A stretch of DNA of 7,839 bases, from contig JAFWKS010000024.1 of the NCBI GenBank assembly GCA_017511325.1, positions 1 to 7,839 on the forward strand, written 5' to 3'. Position numbers and translations under genes: made by a program. The stretch is from Erysipelotrichaceae bacterium. GTDB lineage: Bacteria > Bacillota_I > Bacilli_A > Erysipelotrichales > Erysipelotrichaceae. Positions 1 through 6,444 of this stretch are shown here, one piece after another. Below the pieces are notes generated by a model. It saw only the letters and a list, made by a program, of their open reading frames with translations. It searched no databases and had not been told where the DNA came from. Each line of letters begins with the position of its first letter. Within the stretch, counting starts at the first letter, position 1.

Positions 1-13
1 ATAAATTTTGAAA

Positions 14-22
14 TGTTATAGA
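14..22 (+). promoter_or_regulatory. possible extended -10 promoter element
   Basis: TG at 14-15, one base, then TATAGA at 17-22 resembles an extended -10 element (four of six bases match TATAAT). Transcription would start near position 29, giving a very short leader that still contains the whole ribosome binding site. Any -35 box would lie outside the window, so this is weak evidence. Confidence 0.25.
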
Positions 23-31
23 ATTTATGTG

Positions 32-38
32 AAAGGAG
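32..38 (+). promoter_or_regulatory. ribosome binding site AAAGGAG
   Basis: AAAGGAG ends at base 38, directly against an ATG at 39 and 9 nt before the ATG at 48. The spacing rules out the first ATG and selects the second as the start of the double-glycine peptide gene. Confidence 0.8.
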
Positions 39-47
39 ATGAATAAC

Positions 48-386
48 ATGGAAAAAGAAAACAATACTGTTAAAGATAACGATTTAGCTAACGTCAGCGG
101 CGGAACAAGAGAAGAAATCGACAAAATAATTGCTTTGTTTAGAAAATATGGTTTTGAAAATGAAGCGAAAAAACTTGAAAAAAGCGGCGTATTCTTTTTT
201 AAGGATGGATTTGATAGTGTAATGAAGAGTTTGGGTTATACACACGAATTGACTGTATATGCGTATGATGATGAGCATAATAACTACAATATTTATAACG
301 GTAATAGAATAGGTAATATGAAATTCATGGAAATCCTGGAAGAATTCCTTAGCAGAACTGCTAATGGAACTGAATGGTGGCAATAA
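48..386 (+). CDS. double-glycine leader peptide, cysteine-free cargo
   Basis: Small 112-residue protein of unknown function with a bacteriocin-type export leader. Residues 12-19 read DLANVSGG, which fits the class II leader consensus: acidic at -8, Leu at -7, Val at -4, Gly-Gly at -2/-1. Cleavage after G19 by a C39-peptidase ABC transporter would release about 93 residues. The cargo is large for a bacteriocin and has no cysteine, which argues against lanthionine, sactionine or disulfide types. It looks like a folded alpha/beta domain: an amphipathic Lys/Glu-rich helix near 21-45, a Tyr/Asn-rich middle and an EWWQ end. The start at 48 is chosen over the ATG at 39, which abuts the ribosome binding site. 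The gene is more AT-rich than the flavoprotein genes and is followed by its own terminator, so it is a single gene or the last of an operon. No exporter or immunity gene is visible. The family was not recognised; secreted signal, toxin or antimicrobial are all possible. Confidence 0.8.
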   Translation: MEKENNTVKDNDLANVSGGTREEIDKIIALFRKYGFENEAKKLEKSGVFFFKDGFDSVMKSLGYTHELTVYAYDDEHNNYNIYNGNRIGNMKFMEILEEFLSRTANGTEWWQ

Positions 387-411
387 TTCAAAGATTTAGG
401 GGATGTAAATA

Positions 412-452
412 ATCATAGGTTTAAAAGATAATTATTTTATATAAACCATGAT
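412..452 (+). repeat. imperfect hairpin downstream of peptide gene
   Basis: ATCAT-A-GGTTTA (412-423) pairs with TAAACCATGAT (442-452) across an 18-nt AT-rich loop. The stem is 11 bp with one bulged A. It lies between the peptide gene stop and the terminator, within the likely 3' untranslated region. It lacks a U-tract, so it is not itself a terminator. It could stabilise the mRNA end. Confidence 0.4.
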
Positions 453-470
453 CAATCGCTAAACCAGAAA

Positions 471-508
471 AAAAAGACCGAATTGATCGATTTCGGTCTT
501 TTTCTTTG
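471..508 (+). terminator. intrinsic terminator of the peptide gene
   Basis: The 12-bp perfect stem AAAAAGACCGAA (471-482) / TTCGGTCTTTTT (492-503) has a 9-nt loop and is followed by CTTT. The GC core GACCG/CGGTC and the U-tract make a classic rho-independent terminator about 85 nt after the stop codon. The A-rich left arm could also give some termination on the minus strand. Confidence 0.88.
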
Positions 509-670
509 AGAAGGGAAACAGTTTCCCGGCAGCATGTTTATAATTATTCTCAATACTTAAACATTATTTGTCAGAAGAAACATGATCCAAATCGTAAATA
601 ATAGTTACGAATCAAGTTCAGTGCTTAAACAGTTTCTAATTAATATTTCAAATTCAGAGCATTTCATTCA
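509..670. other. non-coding spacer between convergent units
   Basis: No gene is seen in this part of the 387-718 interval, which separates the rightward peptide gene from the leftward flavoprotein operon. It holds a 15-bp palindrome at 513-527 and an inverted repeat ATGTTTA (534-540) / TAAACAT (558-564) with a 17-nt loop. Open frames entering here from the right are antisense to the oxidoreductase gene and lack ribosome binding sites. Confidence 0.6.
513..527. repeat. 15-bp palindrome GGGAAAC-A-GTTTCCC
   Basis: Perfect 7-bp half-sites flank a single central base. Such compact symmetry suits a dimeric DNA-binding protein better than an RNA hairpin, although GGGAA/TTCCC with a 5-base loop could fold. 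It lies between two terminators with no promoter recognised next to it. Confidence 0.4.
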
Positions 671-706
671 ACAAAAAAGCAATACCTCATTTACGAGATA
701 TTGCTT
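671..706 (-). terminator. intrinsic terminator of the flavoprotein operon
   Basis: Read on the minus strand, AAGCAATATCTC (706-695) pairs with GAGGTATTGCTT (688-677) around a 6-nt loop. The stem is 12 bp. Its one non-Watson-Crick position is a G-U pair in minus-strand RNA but a C-A mismatch in the other strand. A run of six T's followed by GT comes directly after the stem. It begins 12 nt after the stop codon of the 969-residue gene. Confidence 0.85.
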
Positions 707-718
707 AGTTTGTTTTGG

Positions 719-3628
719 TTATTTCATCATCTCTTCGATATCTACAGCATTGCCTGTATGCGGTTTATTAGGATCGACTTTGAAGGCTTTGCGTTTGGCA
801 GCCATTTCTTTTGCTTCCTTGGAACCGCTGTTGAAGATGATCTTGACAGCACGCGGTATCGCATAAGAGATCAGACCGCCGATCTTATCCTCAGCCCGGC
901 GATAATCCGTCATCTCCGGATGGTCTCTCTTCAGATGGATCGCATCAAATTCGCAGCGGGTCGTACACAGGCCGCAGCCGATACACCTGTTTTCATCAAC
1001 GATATTGACACCGCATGACAGACATCTTGAACACTCGGTCTTGACCTGTTCTTCCGTAAAGATCTTTCGTGGATCAGTAAATGAATGACCAGGATCTTCG
1101 ATATGCTCGACTTCCGGTTCCTGACGGCCGGCATGGTCGTAAGATGGAACTGTTATATTGTCTGTATCGAGCGCCTTGAAGAAACGGCGGTCACGTCCGA
1201 CAGTCAATGGAACGTTGTATTCAGAGACATAACGGATCAGTGATTCAGCAGCTTCGTGGCCCTGACCGATTGCATCAATGACGAACTTCGGTCCGGTGAA
1301 GACATCGCCGCCGACAAAGATAGCTTTATCTTCTGTCTGATAAGTAAACTTATCAGCAGCCGGATAGTTGCCTCTGGAGAAGGTCACACCGGTATCTTTC
1401 AGCAAGCCGCCCCAGATAATGCTCTGACCGATCGCAAAGATGATCTTATCAGCTTTGACAGTGATCGTATCTTCTTCATCATATTTCGGTGAGAAAGCAC
1501 CTGTTTCAGGATCGATCGTTGAAAGACAGCGTTTGAAGACAATGCCGTTTACATGGCCATTCTCATCTACCAGTACTTCCTTAGGACCCCAGCCCGGATT
1601 GATCTTGACTTCTTCCTCTTCCGCTTCAGCGATCTCCTGTTTTGAAGCCGGCATCGTTTCTCTTGATTCAAGACAGAACATTGAAACTGAATCCGGATGG
1701 AAACGGTGAGCTGTTCTTGCACAGTCTATCGCAACATTGCCGCCACCGACGACAACGACATCGCCATCAAACTTCTGATCAGGATTGCTCAAGGCACCTT
1801 TCAGGAAATTGACCGCAATATCTGTTCCTTCCGCTGTTTCGTTAGGAACGCCCGGAAGTCTTCCGCCCTGACAGCCGATCGCGATATAGAAGGCCTGATA
1901 GCCCTGATCCTTCAGCTGCTGAATAATGATATCTTTTCCGACTTCAACACCGCACTTGATCTCTACACCAAGCTGCCTGATGACATCGATCTCCGCATCA
2001 ATGACGTCTTTCTGCAGTTTGTAAGAAGGGATACCGTAGGTCATCATACCGCCCGGTTTTTCATTCTTTTCAAAAACAGTCGGTGAATAGCCTCTTTCAG
2101 CCAGATAGTATGCACAGCTTAAACCGGCAGGACCGGCACCGATGATCGCGATTTTCTGCTTCCATTCACCTGTCAGATTATTGATGACCTTCTTTGGCAC
2201 ATAACGTGTCTCCGCATGCAGATCACGTTCTGCCAGGAACTTCTTGACTTCATCAATGGATACAGGCTGATCGACCTTGCCTCTGGTGCAGGCCTGTTCA
2301 CAAAGCTTGTTGCAGACTCTGCCGCAGATCGCCGGGAATGGATTCTCTCTTTTGATCAATGCCAGTGCTTCATCATAACGGCCTTCCTTAGCCATTTTGA
2401 GATATCCCTGGACTGGCACATGTGCAGGGCAGGCAGCCTTGCAAGGTGAAGTACCGCTCTTGTGTGTATTGACTCTGGCCGTATCACGGTAGTTTTCATC
2501 CCAGGCATATTTTCCCCACCTGATCTTGTCAGGCAAAGGCTGCTTAGGATATTCAAACGGCTTACCGTTCTTATCGCAGAGTTTCTGACCAAGCTTGATC
2601 GCTCCAGCTGGGCAGATCTCGACGCAGCGGTTGCAGGCAACGCACTTTTCGTTATCGACTTCAGCGGTATAGGCACTCTTGGACATGTTGCGGGTATTGT
2701 ACAGCTGTGAAGTTCTTAAAGCATTGCAGATCTGTACATTGCAGTTACAAATATCAAAGATATGATCATCACCATCGATATTCGTCGTCTGATGGACGTA
2801 GCCGTTTTCTTCGGCTCTTCTTAAGATATCCAGTGCTTCCTCCTTGGTGATGTAATGAGCTCTTCCTGTCTCGACTGTATAGTCAGCCATATCACCGACC
2901 TGGATACACCAGTCATTCGGATCATCAGTACAGCCATCGCCGAGCTTTGCTCTTGAATAACGGCAGGAACAGATGCCTGCTGACAGATGTCCTTCATATT
3001 TCTGCAGCCAGTAAGAGATCTTTTCGATGTTCAATGCTTCATTGTGCATCGAAACTTCCTTCTCTACCGGAATGACATGCATGCCGATGCCATCTCCGCC
3101 AGGTCTTACCATCGATGTGATATGTTCCAGCGGCAGGAAAGTCATCCTTTCAAAGAAAGACGCAACAGCCGGATTCTTATCGATCCTGTCTATTGAAGAA
3201 TTGAACAGTTCGGCACTGCCCGGTACAAAGTAAGAAAGACGGTATCTTTTTTCATTGATATCTTTCTCTTGAGTTGGACCATTGTCATCATAATGATCAC
3301 CATAGTCATATTCCAGTATGCCGTGAACAGACATCGTATCCAGCAGTTCAGCGATCTTCTCTTTGCTGAACTGTTTCTTGTTAAGCTCACAGATCTGTTC
3401 GTAGGTATACCATTTGCGCAGTTTCAGCGTCAGTAAAACATCAACTTCATCTTCGCTGAGTATCTCTCTTAATCCCCAATACTCCGGATCTTCCGCCTTG
3501 ACGCCTCCGATAATATGTTCGGCATTATCGGTTATTTTTCTGGCCAATTTGGCGTATTTCTTTTTGAAATCTTTTTCACCTTCGTATTTGGAAATCGTTT
3601 CTTTTTTATCTCGGTAAATCTCAGGCAT
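719..3628 (-). CDS. multi-module Fe-S/FAD NAD(P)H oxidoreductase (GltD-like)
   Basis: A 969-residue cytoplasmic flavoprotein expected to move electrons between NAD(P)H, FAD and several Fe-S clusters. Visible modules: a winged-helix-like segment (about 55-110); a Cys-rich module with C220, C222, C233, C241, C294, C296 and C301; a ferredoxin motif C329-x2-C332-x2-C335-x3-C339-P; a GltD-type Fe-S segment (C396, C400; C435, C439, C443, C447); an FAD Rossmann motif GAGPAG at 497-502 with E520; an NAD(P)H motif GGGNVA at 628-633; an FAD-closing GGD at 773-775; and a C-terminal Fe-S module (C866, C869, C872, C882, C885, C888, C892). The core matches the glutamate synthase beta-subunit family, but no large glutamate synthase subunit lies nearby, so glutamate synthesis is not implied. 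It follows the amine-oxidase-like gene by 31 nt with its own strong ribosome binding site, and ends at a terminator. The substrate is unknown. Module assignment is secure, physiological role is not. Confidence 0.93.
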   Translation of the reverse strand: MPEIYRDKKETISKYEGEKDFKKKYAKLARKITDNAEHIIGGVKAEDPEYWGLREILSEDEVDVLLTLKLRKWYTYEQICELNKKQFSKEKIAELLDTMSVHGILEYDYGDHYDDNGPTQEKDINEKRYRLSYFVPGSAELFNSSIDRIDKNPAVASFFERMTFLPLEHITSMVRPGGDGIGMHVIPVEKEVSMHNEALNIEKISYWLQKYEGHLSAGICSCRYSRAKLGDGCTDDPNDWCIQVGDMADYTVETGRAHYITKEEALDILRRAEENGYVHQTTNIDGDDHIFDICNCNVQICNALRTSQLYNTRNMSKSAYTAEVDNEKCVACNRCVEICPAGAIKLGQKLCDKNGKPFEYPKQPLPDKIRWGKYAWDENYRDTARVNTHKSGTSPCKAACPAHVPVQGYLKMAKEGRYDEALALIKRENPFPAICGRVCNKLCEQACTRGKVDQPVSIDEVKKFLAERDLHAETRYVPKKVINNLTGEWKQKIAIIGAGPAGLSCAYYLAERGYSPTVFEKNEKPGGMMTYGIPSYKLQKDVIDAEIDVIRQLGVEIKCGVEVGKDIIIQQLKDQGYQAFYIAIGCQGGRLPGVPNETAEGTDIAVNFLKGALSNPDQKFDGDVVVVGGGNVAIDCARTAHRFHPDSVSMFCLESRETMPASKQEIAEAEEEEVKINPGWGPKEVLVDENGHVNGIVFKRCLSTIDPETGAFSPKYDEEDTITVKADKIIFAIGQSIIWGGLLKDTGVTFSRGNYPAADKFTYQTEDKAIFVGGDVFTGPKFVIDAIGQGHEAAESLIRYVSEYNVPLTVGRDRRFFKALDTDNITVPSYDHAGRQEPEVEHIEDPGHSFTDPRKIFTEEQVKTECSRCLSCGVNIVDENRCIGCGLCTTRCEFDAIHLKRDHPEMTDYRRAEDKIGGLISYAIPRAVKIIFNSGSKEAKEMAAKRKAFKVDPNKPHTGNAVDIEEMMK

Positions 3629-3631
3629 TAT

Positions 3632-3639
3632 CTCCTCCT
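3632..3639 (-). promoter_or_regulatory. strong ribosome binding site AGGAGGAG
   Basis: On the minus strand AGGAGGAG ends 3 nt before the ATG of the 969-residue gene, with its AGGAGG core 5 nt away. It lies wholly in the 31-nt gap after the upstream stop, so this gene can be translated independently within the shared transcript. Confidence 0.85.
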
Positions 3640-3659
3640 AAATATCCATTTATTTGTTA

Positions 3660-5072
3660 TCAGAAGAATCTTTCGATCAGATCCTTAGAAGCAGCACAGG
3701 TGTCTTCCATGTCACCGAAACTTATGATCTCACCAGCATACCAAGTATTCTGCTTACCCTGCATTGCATCGAGCTTGTCATACCAGCCATCGGCATAATC
3801 CTTTGGTGAAACATGCGGACAGTAATAAGATTCCTGTTCATACAGTCTTTCTTCGATCGGGAATCCGCAGGTCTTCATATCTTCACACATCATTCTGATG
3901 GTGTCGTCATAAGAAACATCTTCTGAACCCATATGGTTCCTTAAAGCGTAGACAGTGCTTGGGCAATTGGCTTTCTGATCTTCCCAGCGATGATAGTAGA
4001 CCATCGCATGGCCAAGTCTGTCATAAGTCATATTGTCAAAGATGTAGCCGGAGATCGTCGGTCCCTGGTTTTCAGGGAACTTCGCAATGAAATCAACATA
4101 CTTTTCATGAATGATCTTGCCGAAAAGTTCCTTTTCTTCCTCTCTGGCATCTGCATATTCAGCAAAATGATCCAGCGGTGTCGTGACGATCAGCTGATCA
4201 AACTCTTCTGTCCTTTCGTTGTTTTCAGCTCTTAAAGTGACTCTGATCTTTCCTTTTTCACCTTCAGCTGGTCTTTCGACCTTAACAACTTCTGTATTCA
4301 GAACAGCCGGATGATCAAGCTTTTTGTTTGCGGCTTCATAGATCGACTGTGTACCTTCCTTCCAGGTCCACAGACGCATATTGATAAATTCAATAGCCGT
4401 TGTCGTATCTAGATATTTCATGACATAGGCAGCCGGGATCTCGTCAAAGTAGCCATAGCCGAAAGAAGTGTACGGGCCAAGCCAGATCCGCATGACTTCT
4501 TCTACACCGTTAAGCTTGCAGAACTGATCAAAAGGCAAAGCCAGATCCTTCAGATTCGGATTCTCACCTTCTATCGTCTGCAAGGCATCATCAAGTCCTT
4601 TTGAAAGACCTGAATAACGTCCCTGAGCTACGCCTCGATGTCCATAGCAGTCATAGCCCTTGTATTTTGTTTCCATGATCTCAACGAGCTTCTTCATCTG
4701 CCTTTTAAGCTTCAACAGGCTGAACAGCTTGGAGAACGAGAAATCGATCTTAGGCTCGAATGGATGGATCTCCTTGCCGGTCTTGTCACGGTACATACGG
4801 CGCATATTCGGACCATCATCATGTCCGACTCCGGCAAATTCTTCAACCTCGTGGACCGCATGATAAGTGATGGCGCCCATGATAGCACCAGTCTCATAGC
4901 TGCGCTTTTCACCGTTCACTTCGATCTTTGGTGAAAAACACTTTCCGCCGATCTTATTCTGGCGTTCATAGATCACATAATTCTTATATCCTTTTTTCTG
5001 CAGATACATGGCAGCTGATATACCGGCAGGGCCACCACCGATAATACAGATTCGATCATTTAAATCAGGCAT
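3660..5072 (-). CDS. FAD-dependent amine-oxidase-like oxidoreductase
   Basis: A 470-residue flavoprotein of the amine oxidase/protoporphyrinogen oxidase-like superfamily. It carries the dinucleotide-binding motif GGGPAG at residues 12-17, the FAD-ribose acid E36 and GG at 42-43 (context ERQNKIGGKC). A YETGA motif follows at 59-63, then WTWKEGTQSIYEA near 235-247, VTTP at 296-299, and a C-terminal FAD-contacting stretch with YAGE at 445-448. Length is normal for the family, with no signal peptide or membrane segment. The ATG at 5072 is preferred over an upstream in-frame ATG at 5105 because AAGAAAGGAA lies 9 nt before it; the longer form would add 11 residues. It is the first gene of a two-gene operon with the large Fe-S oxidoreductase, so the two may exchange electrons. 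Substrate unknown: an amine, a desaturation or a porphyrin-like oxidation are all possible. Confidence 0.9.
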   Translation of the reverse strand: MPDLNDRICIIGGGPAGISAAMYLQKKGYKNYVIYERQNKIGGKCFSPKIEVNGEKRSYETGAIMGAITYHAVHEVEEFAGVGHDDGPNMRRMYRDKTGKEIHPFEPKIDFSFSKLFSLLKLKRQMKKLVEIMETKYKGYDCYGHRGVAQGRYSGLSKGLDDALQTIEGENPNLKDLALPFDQFCKLNGVEEVMRIWLGPYTSFGYGYFDEIPAAYVMKYLDTTTAIEFINMRLWTWKEGTQSIYEAANKKLDHPAVLNTEVVKVERPAEGEKGKIRVTLRAENNERTEEFDQLIVTTPLDHFAEYADAREEEKELFGKIIHEKYVDFIAKFPENQGPTISGYIFDNMTYDRLGHAMVYYHRWEDQKANCPSTVYALRNHMGSEDVSYDDTIRMMCEDMKTCGFPIEERLYEQESYYCPHVSPKDYADGWYDKLDAMQGKQNTWYAGEIISFGDMEDTCAASKDLIERFF

Positions 5073-5080
5073 AACAATGT

Positions 5081-5090
5081 TTCCTTTCTT
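5081..5090 (-). promoter_or_regulatory. ribosome binding site fixing the flavoprotein start
   Basis: AAGAAAGGAA on the minus strand lies inside the longer reading frame and 9 nt upstream of the ATG at 5072. The alternative ATG at 5105 has only a weak CGGA upstream. This favours the shorter 470-residue protein. Confidence 0.65.
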
Positions 5091-5143
5091 GATTGTTATT
5101 TCCATATAAATTATTCCGTAATAAAAGAATAATATGCATAATC

Positions 5144-5172
5144 AGTATATCATTTTGTGAAATCTTTAACTA
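5144..5172 (-). promoter_or_regulatory. candidate promoter of the flavoprotein operon
   Basis: Minus-strand TGATATACT (5152-5144) is an extended -10 element: TG, one base, then TATACT, which matches five of six consensus bases. A poor -35 (TAGTTA, 5172-5167) lies 17 bp upstream, as is common with extended -10 promoters. The start site would be near 5137, giving a leader of about 65 nt. Confidence 0.5.
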
Positions 5173-5206
5173 TATCATTCCGCCAACTATTGCACTTCTA
5201 AAGATT
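5161..5206. repeat. inverted repeat overlapping the -35 region
   Basis: AATCTTTA (5161-5168) and TAAAGATT (5199-5206) are perfect 8-bp inverted copies separated by 30 bp. The left copy overlaps the candidate -35 box. No U-tract follows on either strand, so this is not a good terminator for the 385-residue gene. A paired regulator-binding site is possible. Confidence 0.35.
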
Positions 5207-5279
5207 ACATAACGACAGATAAATAATATGTGCATCTCTTTATGTAGACGAACAGGATTTTTGTTTGTGGATAACGATT

Positions 5280-6437
5280 TTACTTTTTCTTTAATTCGTG
5301 CCAGCCTTCAGGAATATAATCGTCGAGATAATTGCGGGTACCGAAATGGCTGGTGTTATCCAGGTTGTTTTCGAATACGCGATCAGCGCTGTTGTCATAT
5401 TCATAAGTCGTGCCATCGCCTCTTTCATAGGTATCAACTCCCATGATCGATTCATGACGCATCCTTTGAATTCTGTCGTCAATGCTTTCGCCATTGTTTC
5501 CTAGTTCGATCCTGCTGTCAAACTGCGCCATCTGTTGGTTAAGACTGTTATGAAAATGATCGAGATCCTGACTTAACTGCTGGCCCATGCGATCGACCGC
5601 CGCCCAGCCCTGAGCCTGACTGGCGAACAGATTGTTGAAATACATCTGATTTTGCCTTGCGACCTGCTGCTGGATCTGTTGACCATAGCTGATCGCATCT
5701 TTCTCGACACTGATCGTTTCGACCAGACTCATAAAATCTTTAAGATCGTTTTTATCATCAGTTATCATATAGACAAGATACGGTACTTCCCATTCACAGT
5801 TCGAAGCACTCGCATAAGGATTATCCAGTGTTTCTCCATATGGCAGATCGCTAAGCTGTTCATTTATTCCGCGTGTCTGTACCAGATCGTATTCGATACC
5901 TTCCCGACATAAAAAGACAGCCAGCATCTTTCCTTTATCTTCATATAAACCCACCGCTCCGTCACACAGATATTTTCTGATCAGATGGCCGATCGGAAAA
6001 GTTACGATCGTAGCAGACTGTTGAGCATTTTGAACAAAACTGTTGATCAGATTATTAAAGTTTTCTTCCAGATTCTTCTTCAGTTTATCCGGTAGATCAT
6101 AATAAGTTAATGCTTCGGTTTTTTTATTAAGGATCTTCTCAGCCAGTTTATCCAGTTCTTCATTCAAAGGCAAAGGCCTTGAATAGTAACGACCATTATC
6201 GTTATAGGGGTTTTGCATATACTTCATTGTTATATCAGGGATCTTCTCATAGATATAACAATCACCCGATTCGTAGTGGATCAGGCAGTTTTCTTTGCTC
6301 GCATCACTTTCCAGTTTGATGCGCATATTTAAAGGGAACTTCTCGATCTTTAGAAGTCCCTTAGTCTTATATCCTTTGGATATTTCAAAATTCAGAATAT
6401 TTATTCCTGTATTTTCGTCTTTTACTGTATATTTCAT
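5280..6437 (-). CDS. uncharacterised Q-rich protein, 385 aa
   Basis: Function not recognised. There is no signal peptide or membrane segment, so it is probably cytoplasmic or attached to the membrane through its neighbour. Residues 1-75 are beta-rich. Residues 90-140 are helical and charged. A mixed alpha/beta domain follows to about residue 240. Residues 250-310 form a glutamine-rich, probably coiled-coil segment (Q-rich near 253-263, then QQLSQDL and NQQMAQF). The tail after 330 is Gly/Tyr/Asp-rich, with GTTYEYDN at 342-349, FGTRNYLDDY at 365-374 and a closing GWHELKKK. It reads as an ordered C-terminal domain. It is the third gene of a leftward unit and starts 7 nt after the membrane protein gene. 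No good ribosome binding site precedes its ATG, so translation is probably coupled to the upstream gene. No clear terminator follows it. Confidence 0.8.
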   Translation of the reverse strand: MKYTVKDENTGINILNFEISKGYKTKGLLKIEKFPLNMRIKLESDASKENCLIHYESGDCYIYEKIPDITMKYMQNPYNDNGRYYSRPLPLNEELDKLAEKILNKKTEALTYYDLPDKLKKNLEENFNNLINSFVQNAQQSATIVTFPIGHLIRKYLCDGAVGLYEDKGKMLAVFLCREGIEYDLVQTRGINEQLSDLPYGETLDNPYASASNCEWEVPYLVYMITDDKNDLKDFMSLVETISVEKDAISYGQQIQQQVARQNQMYFNNLFASQAQGWAAVDRMGQQLSQDLDHFHNSLNQQMAQFDSRIELGNNGESIDDRIQRMRHESIMGVDTYERGDGTTYEYDNSADRVFENNLDNTSHFGTRNYLDDYIPEGWHELKKK

Positions 6438-6444
6438 ATTCTTA

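Noticed and set aside
39..47. Upstream in-frame ATG of the double-glycine peptide gene
   Set aside because: It touches the end of the AAAGGAG ribosome binding site, leaving no spacing; the ATG at 48 has normal spacing.
84..383. 99-residue open frame antisense to the peptide gene
   Set aside because: It mirrors a coding frame supported by a ribosome binding site, leader motif and terminator, and has none of these itself.
48..386. Assignment of the peptide to Nif11-type or lanthipeptide precursors
   Set aside because: The leader is only 19 residues, lacks the Nif11 helical pattern, and the cargo has no cysteine for lanthionine or sactionine bonds.
582..866. Plus-strand 94-residue frame running into the oxidoreductase gene
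   Set aside because: No ribosome binding site; it crosses the minus-strand terminator and overlaps the confidently assigned oxidoreductase end.
1697..2086. 129-residue plus-strand frame inside the oxidoreductase gene
   Set aside because: Antisense to the GltD-like core with its FAD and NAD(P) motifs; a by-product of that gene's codon use.
719..3628. Calling the 969-residue protein glutamate synthase small subunit (gltD)
   Set aside because: Only the core is GltD-like. Extra Fe-S modules at both ends, twice the usual length and no large subunit nearby argue for a different role.
5073..5105. 11-residue N-terminal extension of the amine-oxidase-like protein
   Set aside because: A good ribosome binding site lies inside the extension at 9 nt from the internal ATG, while the outer ATG has only a weak one. 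The Rossmann motif also starts at a usual distance from the inner start.
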